From 21-14-0-10-32-9 sp964501945 (GTDB lineage Archaea > Nanobdellota > Nanobdellia > Woesearchaeales > 21-14-0-10-32-9), in the NCBI GenBank assembly GCA_964501945.1, contig CAZCTY010000047.1, positions 1 through 5,142 of the forward strand: a stretch of 5,142 nt of DNA, written 5' to 3'. The notes beneath the pieces are model-generated. The model ran no database searches and was not told the origin of the DNA. It saw only the letters and a list, made by a program, of their open reading frames with translations. The position numbers and the translations under genes are program-made. Each line of letters starts with the position of its first letter. Within the stretch, counting starts at the first letter, position 1. Below are positions 1 to 5,142 of the stretch, piece after piece.

Positions 1-97
1 GCAGGCCGTGCGCTACGCTGTGCGCTTCGCCCGCAAGCACGGGATGGAAATGCAGAGCGCCGAGATCCTGCCCTTCAAGCGGAGGGCGAACGCATGA
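1..97 (+). CDS. C-terminal end of an unidentified protein (partial)
   Basis: The reading frame that starts at base 2 is open from the window edge to a TGA at 95-97 and gives 31 residues, ending in AEILPFKRRANA. The tail is basic and has the codon bias of the genes that follow. The stop codon overlaps the ATG at 94 of the next gene (ATGA), the same arrangement seen at the next junction, which supports this being a real coding end in the same operon. Too little is present to name a family. By position it belongs to the replication or early gene block of the phage. Confidence 0.7.
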   Translation, partial: QAVRYAVRFARKHGMEMQSAEILPFKRRANA

Positions 98-489
98 GCG
101 AGATTGAGCACATCCACCTTCGGTTTTCCACGCAACGCCGCATGGAGCGCGCCGAGGCGCTGTGCGATGCCCTGGGCGAGTGTCACCCGGCGGACGCGCG
201 GGAAATCGCGGCCGCGTATCTCGACAGCATGGCGGCGGGCGACCCGCAGCCGCATGACCCGTTCGGCGACCTGCGCGCGGACGCCGCCTTCTGGGCCGAC
301 TGCGCGCACGCGGGCGAGCTTGAAGCATACTTCGCCGCGAGCCTGAAGCGTATCGGCAACCGCGCTCTGGGCATCCGCGCCCGCAAGCGGCTGTTCGCCG
401 CGCTGTGGGAGAGCTTCGACACCGCCGACCGGATGGCCTTCCTGCGCCGCGTTGACGCGGCCGGTCGATTTCACGGGAGGGCCGCATGA
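94..489 (+). CDS. Hypothetical 131-residue phage protein upstream of the primase
   Basis: I do not recognise a named domain. The ATG at 94 is preceded by a strong ribosome binding site, GGAGGG at 81-86, seven bases upstream, and overlaps the previous stop codon. The protein looks soluble and largely alpha-helical: an N-terminal helix rich in Arg and Glu (about residues 12-28), an Ala-rich segment (about 33-48), a Pro/Asp-rich turn (about 50-58), and a second helical half (about 62-122) containing FWAD, a GELEAYF stretch and MAFLRRV. There is no signal peptide, membrane segment or Cys/His metal cluster. Its stop overlaps the primase start (ATGA at 486-489), so translation of the replicase is probably coupled to it. 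Small helical proteins of this look occur beside replication genes in alphaproteobacterial prophages, from general recollection and not a search. A role as a replication accessory factor is inferred from position only. Confidence 0.8.
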   Translation: MSEIEHIHLRFSTQRRMERAEALCDALGECHPADAREIAAAYLDSMAAGDPQPHDPFGDLRADAAFWADCAHAGELEAYFAASLKRIGNRALGIRARKRLFAALWESFDTADRMAFLRRVDAAGRFHGRAA

Positions 490-2789
490 ACATGCACCAA
501 GACCACCGCTCCACCTGTGCCAGCGCCGCGCTCGAATACGCCCGCTTCGGATGGCATGTGTTTCCGGCCCCGCCCGGAACAAAGAAATCGCACAAGAGCG
601 CCAAGCATAGCGACGGGCGCGAATGGGGCGCGACGACCGACACCGAGGAAATAGCTCGAGACTGGCAGAGGTGGCCCGATGCCAATGTCGGTGTCGTCAC
701 CGGCCCGAAATCCGGGCTTTTGGTGATCGAGGCCGACACCGAGGAGGGCCACGGCATCGACGGCATCGGCAATATGGCGGCCCTGCTCGAACAGCACGGG
801 CCGCTGCCCGAGACAATCGAGGCACTTTCGCCGACCGGATCGTGGCACCTCTACTTTCGCTGGCCGCAGGGATGGGAGATCGGCAACAGCTCAAGTCGCA
901 TCGCGGCGGGCATCGACGTGCGCGGTGATGGTGGCATGGTTGTCGGAGTGCCCAGCATAAAGCCGGGCTACCCCGACACGTATCGCTGGAAAAACCCGCC
1001 GCCGTTGTTTGAGCTCGCCGACTGCCCGGAATGGCTCCTGAAGCTGTGCATCAAACCCGAGGCCAAGCTTCCGGAGCGGGCATCACCCGGGCCGCGCATA
1101 GACACCGGCGGCGGCACCGCATGGGCCGACAACGCCCTACGCAACGAGATCGCCGCCGTGCTCGCCGCGCCTCAAGGTCAACGCAACGCAACGCTCAACA
1201 CCGCCGCCTTCAATCTCGGGCAGATCATCGCCGGGGGCGCGCTGTCACAGTGTATCGTCACAGATCGCCTGAGCGTCGCCGCAGCGGGCATCGGGCTTGA
1301 CTCGGGCGAGATTGCCGCGACCATCAAGAGCGGCCTTGAGGCGGGCGCACAGACGCCACGAGAGCCACGAGAGGCGAAGGCGCCAACATCTGACGGAGCG
1401 CCGCGCCCGAACGCGGAGACCGACCCGGATCTTTCGCAGGACGCCCTCGCCTCCGACCTTGGCGCGCAAAGCTGGGACCGGAACGCCAAGCACGTTGCCT
1501 TATGGGGCAAGTGGCTGTTCTGGACGGGCGCGCGATGGGAGGTCGATGATCGGCTCGATCATCTCACCCGGACGCGGGCATTCCTGCGCAGCCGCGCCGA
1601 CGACCTTACAGCTTGGGCCGAGCGCAAGGCCGGGACCATCGAGGCATCGGAGGGACCAGACAAGGCCGAGAGGATGCGGCGCTGGGCGAAAGAGCAATCG
1701 CGCACACTGCGCAGCAAGAACACGGTCGCTGCCGTCGAGTCGCTCGCGCGCGCCAACGCTCCGAGTGTTGCCCGACCCGATGACTTCGACACGGAGCGGT
1801 TGTTGATCGGAACACCCCACGGCACGGTTGATCTGCGCACCGGTGCCATGCGCCCGGCGGAGCGCGGCGATATGATCACCAAGCTCACCGCCTGCGCGCC
1901 TGCGCCCGGAGCACCGCAACGGTGGCTCGCGTTCCTGAACGAAGTATTCGATCACGACCCGGAGATCGTCGCCTTCATGCAGCGAGCGGCAGGCTACGCG
2001 CTCACCGGCTCAACGGCCGAACACAAGTTGCTTTTCCTCTATGGCACGGGCCGCAACGGCAAATCGGTGTTTCTCAACACATTGCACCATCTATGGGCCG
2101 ATTACGCGACCAGAGCAGCAGCCGAAACCTTCCTGAACACGCAGGGCGACAAGCACGCAACCGGCATCGCCGGTCTGCAAGGCGCGCGCCTGGTGATCGG
2201 TAGCGAGCTTCCGAAGGGGAAATCGTGGGATGAGGCAACAATCAAGGATCTGACCGGCGGCGACGTGATGGCCGGGCGATACATGCGGCAGGACTGGTTT
2301 ACCTTCGAGCCGCAGCTCACCTTGATGATCGCCGGCAACAACATGCCCAGCTTCAAAGGCGTGGACGAGGCCATCCGCGCCCGCGTCGTGCTGGTGCCCT
2401 TCACAGTGACCATCCCGCCCGAGAAACGCGACAAGGACTTGCCCGACAAGCTCAAGGCAGAAGGACCGCAAATCCTGCAATGGGCGATCGACGGCGCGCG
2501 CCAGTGGCTCTGTGGCGGGCTGCAAGTGCCCGATAAGGTGGCAGCGGCATCGGAACAATACTTCGATGACGAGGACACGCTCGGGCAATTCCTCGCCGAC
2601 GAAACCGAGGCGGACCCAATGGCCTTTACCACGAGCACAGACCTGCATCAGCGCTTCACCCAGTGGTGCGAGCAACAAGGGCTGCACAGCTGGACGCTGC
2701 ACACCCTTCGCAAGGAGCTAAAGACGCGGGGCTTTCAAGATCATCGGCGGCCGCACGGTCGGGGCTTCATCGGGATTCAACTGCGATGA
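486..2789 (+). CDS. Bifunctional prim-pol / SF3 helicase replication protein (D5/P4-alpha type)
   Basis: This is a 767-residue phage or plasmid replicase. The N-terminal half (about residues 10-185) is a primase-polymerase domain of the archaeo-eukaryotic primase superfamily. It has the metal motif as E82-A-D84, the motif II histidine H121 in SPTGSWHLYF, and motif III as GIDVRGDGG with D144. A Pro- and charge-rich linker follows (about 288-320, including a PREPRE duplication). The C-terminal half is a D5/P4-alpha SF3 helicase: Walker A GTGRNGKS at 520-527, a Walker B-like ARLVIGSE at 567-574, DLTGGD at 588-593, motif C ending in AGNN around 616-619, and arginines at 631 and 633 suitable as arginine fingers. 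The last 75 residues resemble the winged-helix DNA-binding tail common in such proteins (inference). By family knowledge it makes primers and unwinds DNA at the element's origin. The start overlaps the previous stop and has GGGAGG at 475-480. The palindrome begins at its stop codon. Confidence 0.95.
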   Translation: MNMHQDHRSTCASAALEYARFGWHVFPAPPGTKKSHKSAKHSDGREWGATTDTEEIARDWQRWPDANVGVVTGPKSGLLVIEADTEEGHGIDGIGNMAALLEQHGPLPETIEALSPTGSWHLYFRWPQGWEIGNSSSRIAAGIDVRGDGGMVVGVPSIKPGYPDTYRWKNPPPLFELADCPEWLLKLCIKPEAKLPERASPGPRIDTGGGTAWADNALRNEIAAVLAAPQGQRNATLNTAAFNLGQIIAGGALSQCIVTDRLSVAAAGIGLDSGEIAATIKSGLEAGAQTPREPREAKAPTSDGAPRPNAETDPDLSQDALASDLGAQSWDRNAKHVALWGKWLFWTGARWEVDDRLDHLTRTRAFLRSRADDLTAWAERKAGTIEASEGPDKAERMRRWAKEQSRTLRSKNTVAAVESLARANAPSVARPDDFDTERLLIGTPHGTVDLRTGAMRPAERGDMITKLTACAPAPGAPQRWLAFLNEVFDHDPEIVAFMQRAAGYALTGSTAEHKLLFLYGTGRNGKSVFLNTLHHLWADYATRAAAETFLNTQGDKHATGIAGLQGARLVIGSELPKGKSWDEATIKDLTGGDVMAGRYMRQDWFTFEPQLTLMIAGNNMPSFKGVDEAIRARVVLVPFTVTIPPEKRDKDLPDKLKAEGPQILQWAIDGARQWLCGGLQVPDKVAAASEQYFDDEDTLGQFLADETEADPMAFTTSTDLHQRFTQWCEQQGLHSWTLHTLRKELKTRGFQDHRRPHGRGFIGIQLR
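1355..1372 (+). repeat. Two tandem 9-base direct repeats inside the replicase linker
   Basis: GCCACGAGA occurs twice head to tail. It is in frame, so it adds Pro-Arg-Glu twice (about residues 291-296) in the flexible linker between the primase and helicase domains. It probably reflects a small slippage duplication that a linker tolerates; no regulatory role is suggested. Confidence 0.6.
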
Positions 2790-2885
2790 TGACGCTTATG
2801 ACGCTTTCGCCCTTATCTACCGTATATGAGTTTTGGAGAGATTTCCATATACGGTCTATAAGGAGCAAAGCGTCATATCCGTCAT
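2789..2885. repeat. Large imperfect palindrome with four ATGACG hexamers; candidate replication origin
   Basis: The left arm 2789-2828 pairs with the right arm 2846-2885 around a 17-base centre (2829-2845). By my count 33 of 40 positions are complementary, in four blocks: 2789-2794 with 2880-2885; 2797-2807 (TATGACGCTTT) with 2867-2877; 2811-2816 (CCTTAT) with 2858-2863; 2819-2828 (ACCGTATATG) with 2846-2855. ATGACG occurs at 2789 and 2798, and its complement CGTCAT at 2871 and 2880, giving two sites per arm at a 9-base pitch. The inner part is A/T-rich in an otherwise G+C-rich region. Known SF3-type replicons (phage P4, staphylococcal pathogenicity islands, SV40) use repeated short sites, in some cases inverted around A/T-rich DNA, and the island origins lie just downstream of the replicase gene. 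Function as the origin is inferred. It could instead be a regulator-binding or packaging site. Confidence 0.75.
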
Positions 2886-3128
2886 ATCGGCGCAGAGACT
2901 GGCCCGGACATGGCAGACCGGGACGCTAAGGGTGCGGTCAATTTGGGGTGTTATGATACCGCCCAAGATCGCGGCCCCACGTCGCCCGCTACCCTGCGAC
3001 GATGCATAAAAGCCGCAGCATGGGCCGCCAATTGCCCAACAATCAATTGCCAAAGACATTTAAACCTATGCGATGACTTGCTTTTGCGATATATTGCTAT
3101 CGGTTTGTCACTGGATTTGTCATCGAAT
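2886..3128. other. Intergenic stretch between replication and packaging operons
   Basis: No convincing gene lies here. A frame continuous with the next gene is open from an ATG at 2910, but that extension has residue use unlike its neighbours (Cys-rich, mixed) and no good ribosome binding site, so I treat it as non-coding. An 18-codon ORF from 2953 to 3009 sits behind GGGGTG; it may be chance or a gene remnant. From about 3040 the DNA is clearly richer in A and T, as expected of a promoter region for the packaging genes. It contains AATTGCC twice (3030-3036, 3045-3051), TTTGTCA twice (3104-3110, 3116-3122), and an inverted pair CGATGAC (3071-3077) / GTCATCG (3119-3125). No clear -35/-10 pair at normal spacing and no intrinsic terminator were found. 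Confidence 0.55.
3104..3122. repeat. Paired TTTGTCA direct repeat upstream of the packaging operon
   Basis: TTTGTCA at 3104-3110 and again at 3116-3122, 12 bases start to start (about one helical turn), ends 6 bases before the ATG at 3129. The second copy is also part of the right half of a 7-base inverted pair with 3071-3077. Such spacing fits a protein-binding operator, but copies this short can arise by chance. Confidence 0.3.
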
Positions 3129-3506
3129 ATGCCGCAGAAACAGCAGAAATCGCGCGAGATCCCGGATCGGTTCCGGCCCGGCTACCTTGCCCGGCTCGAC
3201 GGTCGCACGGCGGTCGCATCCGATATGCGCGCCCGGTGGCAAGAGATCACGTCGGACATGGGCGGCGAGGATCGCTTGAGCTACGCACAGCGCAGCCTTG
3301 TCGAGCGGGCGCTCTGGCTAGAGCACTGGCTCGCGGTGCAGGAACGCGCCCTTGCCGATGGTCAATACGAGATCTTCGACGCCGGAAAGTGGACGCAGGG
3401 TTGCAATGCGCTTCAAGGCATCCTCAAGACGCTGGGGCTTGAACGCCGCGCCCGTGACGTGACGCCGGATCTTCGCAGCTACCTGCAACGCAAGGAAAGC
3501 GCATGA
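3129..3506 (+). CDS. Hypothetical 125-residue protein; possible small terminase subunit
   Basis: I chose the ATG at 3129 rather than the upstream ATG at 2910. From here on the protein has normal phage-like composition (basic N-terminus, RFRPGYLARLDGRTAVA), whereas the 73 upstream residues look like translated intergenic DNA. The ribosome binding site is weak (GGA at 3113-3115), so a TTG at 3117 is an alternative. The predicted structure is alpha-helical: about residues 26-43, then 50-76 (a long helix with SLVERALWLEHWLAVQERAL), then 88-103, and a charged tail. No catalytic motif or clear helix-turn-helix is seen. It is the first gene of the packaging operon, two genes before the large terminase. 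That is the usual place for the small terminase subunit, which recognises the DNA to be packaged. The assignment rests on position and size only. Its stop overlaps the next start (ATGA at 3503-3506). Confidence 0.75.
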   Translation: MPQKQQKSREIPDRFRPGYLARLDGRTAVASDMRARWQEITSDMGGEDRLSYAQRSLVERALWLEHWLAVQERALADGQYEIFDAGKWTQGCNALQGILKTLGLERRARDVTPDLRSYLQRKESA

Positions 3507-3661
3507 CGGCCGTCTGCGCGCATATCGCCACGATCCGACCTGGCCCGGTGCTGCATATCTGGCGCGATGGTGTCGAGGTCGCCCGCCTTCCGCTGACACG
3601 ATCCGCCGCACTGGCCTTGATCGGCACGCTCGCCTCGGCGCTGATGGAGCCGCAGCGTTGA
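3503..3661 (+). CDS. 52-residue hypothetical protein between the packaging genes
   Basis: This short gene starts with ATG inside the preceding stop codon and has AAGGA at 3492-3496, six bases upstream. It ends in a TGA (3659-3661) that overlaps the TTG start of the large terminase. The product reads as a small two-part protein: an N-terminal beta-like segment (GPVLHIWRDGVEVARLPLT, residues 13-32) and an Ala/Leu-rich helix (about 33-48). The helix is hydrophobic enough to look membrane-like, but it is short and contains no basic flank, so I favour a soluble fold. Perfect overlaps at both ends and matching codon bias argue that it is real. I do not know a function. A structural or regulatory partner of the terminase is possible from its position alone. 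Confidence 0.7.
   Translation: MTAVCAHIATIRPGPVLHIWRDGVEVARLPLTRSAALALIGTLASALMEPQR
3646..3649 (+). promoter_or_regulatory. Ribosome binding site for the TTG start of the large terminase
   Basis: GGAG lies eight bases before the TTG at 3658. Together with the TTGA overlap with the preceding stop codon, it supports the TTG as the true start over the internal ATG at codon 19 (3712), which has no comparable site. Confidence 0.5.
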
Positions 3662-5079
3662 TCGCCGCCGCGCATATCGAGCCCGCGCCGGTCGTCACGA
3701 TACGCGAAGCCATGACCGACCCGGCGCTGTTCGGCGATACCTTCGGCGGTGACAGCTTTGCGGCGTGGCGTGCCCTTCTGAGCGGCTTTTACGGGCTGCC
3801 CTTGTCGGATGCCGAGGTGGAGACATGGCGGGACGTCACAGGGCGCACAGGGCTGCCCGTAGTGCCGCATGACGAGCTCTGGCTTGCCGTGGGGCGTCGC
3901 GGTGGCAAGAGCCATGCAGCGGCGCTTGTGGCGGTGTATGAAGCGGCCTTTCACGATCACCGCGCCAGGCTGGCACCGGGCGAGGTCGCCACCGTGCTGT
4001 TGATCGCCGCCGATCGGCCGCAGGCGCGCACGCTGTTGCGATATGTGCGCGGGCTGTTCGAGCACCCGATGCTCGCCCCGCTGGTAACGCGCGAGACAGC
4101 CGAGGGCTTGGAGCTCGACAACCGGGCCGCGATCGAGGTCGGGACGGCAAGTTACCGATCGGTGCGCGGCTACACCCTCGCGGCCGTCATCGCCGACGAA
4201 ATCGCCTTCTGGCGGGCTGATGGCGCATCGCCCGATGTGGAGATCATCGCGGCCTTGCGCCCGGCGCTGGCGACCCTTGACGGCAAGCTGATCGCGCTTT
4301 CCTCGCCCTATGCCCGCCGGGGCACATTGTGGGACGCCTACCGCCGGCACTACGGGCAGGACGGGCGCATCCTGGTCGCGCAGGCACCGTCGCGCACCAT
4401 GAACCCGACGCTTCCCCAGCGCGTGATTGACGACGCCATGCGCGATGACGCGGCCCGGGCTAGCGCGGAGTTCATGGCGCAGTTTCGCAGCGACATCGAG
4501 CAATTCCTGAGTGCCGAGATTATCGACGCGGCCACCCGGCCCGAGCCGCTGGTGATCCCGCCGCAGCGGGGTTGCTACTACGCTGCATTCGTGGACATGA
4601 GCGGCGGCGGTGCCGATGAGCACGCGCTCGCGATCGGGCACAAATCCGGCACGGGCATCTTTGTCGACATGCTCGCGACCCGGCGCGGCGATCCAGAGGC
4701 GGCGGTTGCCGACTTCACTGCGCTCCTCAAGGAATACCGGATCTTCGTTGTGCAGGGCGATCGCTATGCCGGGCAGTGGATCCCGTCTGCGTTCGAGCGT
4801 CACGGTATCAAGTATGATCCCGCCCCCGGCACCCGCTCGGAGCTTTACCTGTCATTCGCCCCGGCGCTGCAATCGGGGCAGGTCGAGCTTCCCCCGGATG
4901 ACCGCATGGTTCGGCAGTTCTCGGGCCTGGAGCGGCGCACCACGCGCGGCGGCCGCGACATTATCGACCATGCGCCGGGCGCACACGATGACCGTGCGAA
5001 CGCAGCGGCGGGGCTGGTGGCGTCACTGAGCGGAAAGGGCGGCGATCCCGGGTGGATCTACAAGGCGACGCAATGGTGA
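3658..5079 (+). CDS. terL: Phage terminase large subunit (ATPase and nuclease)
   Basis: This is the 473-residue motor that cuts concatemeric phage DNA and drives it into the prohead. The N-terminal ATPase has a Walker A, GRRGGKS, at residues 79-85 (K84, S85), preceded by LWLAV, and a Walker B, AAVIADE, at 175-181 (D180 and catalytic E181). A likely coupling motif, ALSSPYARRGTLW, sits at 213-225. The C-terminal RNase H-like nuclease has D313 in FVDMSGG, D368 in VVQGDRYAGQW, and the acidic pair D444-D445 in HDDRANA, in the usual order and spacing. The length is typical of the family. The TTG start overlaps the upstream stop codon and has GGAG at 3646-3649; the ATG at 3712 would give a protein 18 residues shorter and still intact. 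No frameshift or missing key residue is seen. The TerL subfamily, and so the packaging mode (cos or headful), cannot be assigned from the sequence alone. Confidence 0.96.
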   Translation: MIAAAHIEPAPVVTIREAMTDPALFGDTFGGDSFAAWRALLSGFYGLPLSDAEVETWRDVTGRTGLPVVPHDELWLAVGRRGGKSHAAALVAVYEAAFHDHRARLAPGEVATVLLIAADRPQARTLLRYVRGLFEHPMLAPLVTRETAEGLELDNRAAIEVGTASYRSVRGYTLAAVIADEIAFWRADGASPDVEIIAALRPALATLDGKLIALSSPYARRGTLWDAYRRHYGQDGRILVAQAPSRTMNPTLPQRVIDDAMRDDAARASAEFMAQFRSDIEQFLSAEIIDAATRPEPLVIPPQRGCYYAAFVDMSGGGADEHALAIGHKSGTGIFVDMLATRRGDPEAAVADFTALLKEYRIFVVQGDRYAGQWIPSAFERHGIKYDPAPGTRSELYLSFAPALQSGQVELPPDDRMVRQFSGLERRTTRGGRDIIDHAPGAHDDRANAAAGLVASLSGKGGDPGWIYKATQW

Positions 5080-5084
5080 GCGGC

Positions 5085-5090
5085 AGGAGG
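5085..5090 (+). promoter_or_regulatory. Ribosome binding site of the last, partial gene
   Basis: AGGAGG, 11 bases before the ATG at 5102. The nearer ATG at 5094 and GTG at 5091 both run into a TGA within five codons, so they are not usable starts and 5102 is preferred despite the rather long spacing. Confidence 0.5.
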
Positions 5091-5101
5091 GTGATGCAAG
5101 C

Positions 5102-5142
5102 ATGAGCACCGCAGTCAATGAAACAATCGACGGCCACGAATA
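5102..5142 (+). CDS. Start of the next phage gene (partial; possibly portal protein)
   Basis: The ATG at 5102 opens a frame that runs to the window edge, giving 13 complete codons (MSTAVNETIDGHE). It lies 22 bases after the terminase stop codon, in the same direction and behind an AGGAGG site, so it is probably in the same packaging and morphogenesis operon. The portal protein gene very often follows the large terminase in tailed phages, which is the only basis for suggesting it here; the visible residues are not diagnostic. Confidence 0.5.
   Translation, partial: MSTAVNETIDGHE

Noticed and set aside
2091..2702. Minus-strand open frames of about 200 codons opposite the helicase domain.
   Set aside because: They are the antisense of conserved helicase motifs and show no family features of their own.
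2846..2900. Intrinsic transcription terminator after the replicase gene.
   Set aside because: The palindrome has an A/T-rich inner stem and a 17-base loop, and no run of T follows it on either strand.
2789..2929. A 46-codon frame starting at an ATG that overlaps the replicase stop (TGATG), a layout that would allow coupled translation.
   Set aside because: It runs straight through the palindrome, and its odd residue mix (MTLMTL at the start, then Arg/Ser/Tyr-rich) follows from the repeated hexamers. The reverse strand yields a similar MTDMTL start for the same reason. The palindrome explains the sequence better than a protein does.
3047..3100. Promoter boxes such as TTGCCA (3047) or TTGCTT (3078) with A/T-rich -10-like words downstream.
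   Set aside because: None of the pairs has both a fair -10 match and a spacing of 16 to 18 bases; the best have about 14.
2910..3128. N-terminal extension of the 125-residue protein to an ATG at 2910 (198 residues in total).
   Set aside because: The extra 73 residues have four Cys in a stretch unlike the rest of the protein, no good ribosome binding site, and cover the A/T-rich region that looks regulatory.
2568..4450. Further ATGACG hexamers within coding regions, for example near 2568, 3503, 3869 and 4444.
   Set aside because: They are isolated, unpaired and fall in codons common to this G+C-rich DNA. The hexamer alone is not specific; the paired, inverted, evenly spaced set at 2789-2885 is what stands out.
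3424..4803. A 459-codon open frame on the minus strand.
   Set aside because: It lies opposite the clearly real large terminase gene. Long antisense frames are expected in G+C-rich coding DNA, and its product is rich in His and Arg with no recognisable domain.

Overview
The window is a piece of a bacteriophage or prophage genome, on the + strand throughout, from a high-G+C host. The codon use (strong G/C bias at third positions), the ATGA stop-start overlaps and the overall style of the proteins suggest an alphaproteobacterial host, but no host gene is present to prove it. No integrase, repressor, tRNA, IS element or CRISPR array is visible, so prophage versus free phage cannot be decided from this window.

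Left block (1-2789), replication. The last 31 codons of an unidentified gene are followed by a 131-residue protein of unknown function and then by a 767-residue replication protein. That protein fuses an archaeo-eukaryotic-type primase-polymerase (prim-pol) domain to a superfamily 3 (SF3) helicase of the D5/P4-alpha type. Each gene starts inside the stop codon of the one before it (ATGA), so the three are almost certainly one operon with coupled translation.

Centre (2790-3128), non-coding. Immediately after the replicase stop codon lies a large imperfect palindrome. It has two 40-base arms with 33 of 40 positions pairing, a 17-base centre, and an ATGACG hexamer twice in each arm, in opposite orientation and at the same 9-base pitch. 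Its place next to an SF3 replicase and its A/T-rich core make it a good candidate for the element's replication origin. The rest of the gap becomes A/T-richer towards 3130 and probably carries the promoter of the next operon, although I cannot pick out convincing -35/-10 boxes.

Right block (3129-5142), DNA packaging. A 125-residue protein (possible small terminase subunit, by position only), a 52-residue mini-protein and the large terminase subunit (TerL, 473 residues, TTG start) are again linked by overlapping stop and start codons. TerL has a recognisable Walker A, Walker B and RNase H-like nuclease acidic residues. A further gene starts at 5102 and runs off the end; by gene order it could encode the portal protein, but the visible 13 codons do not show this.

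Taken together, the replicase would copy the element, probably from the palindrome beside its gene, and the terminase encoded just downstream would cut the product and pump it into capsids. The feature most worth following up is the four-hexamer palindrome between the two modules.
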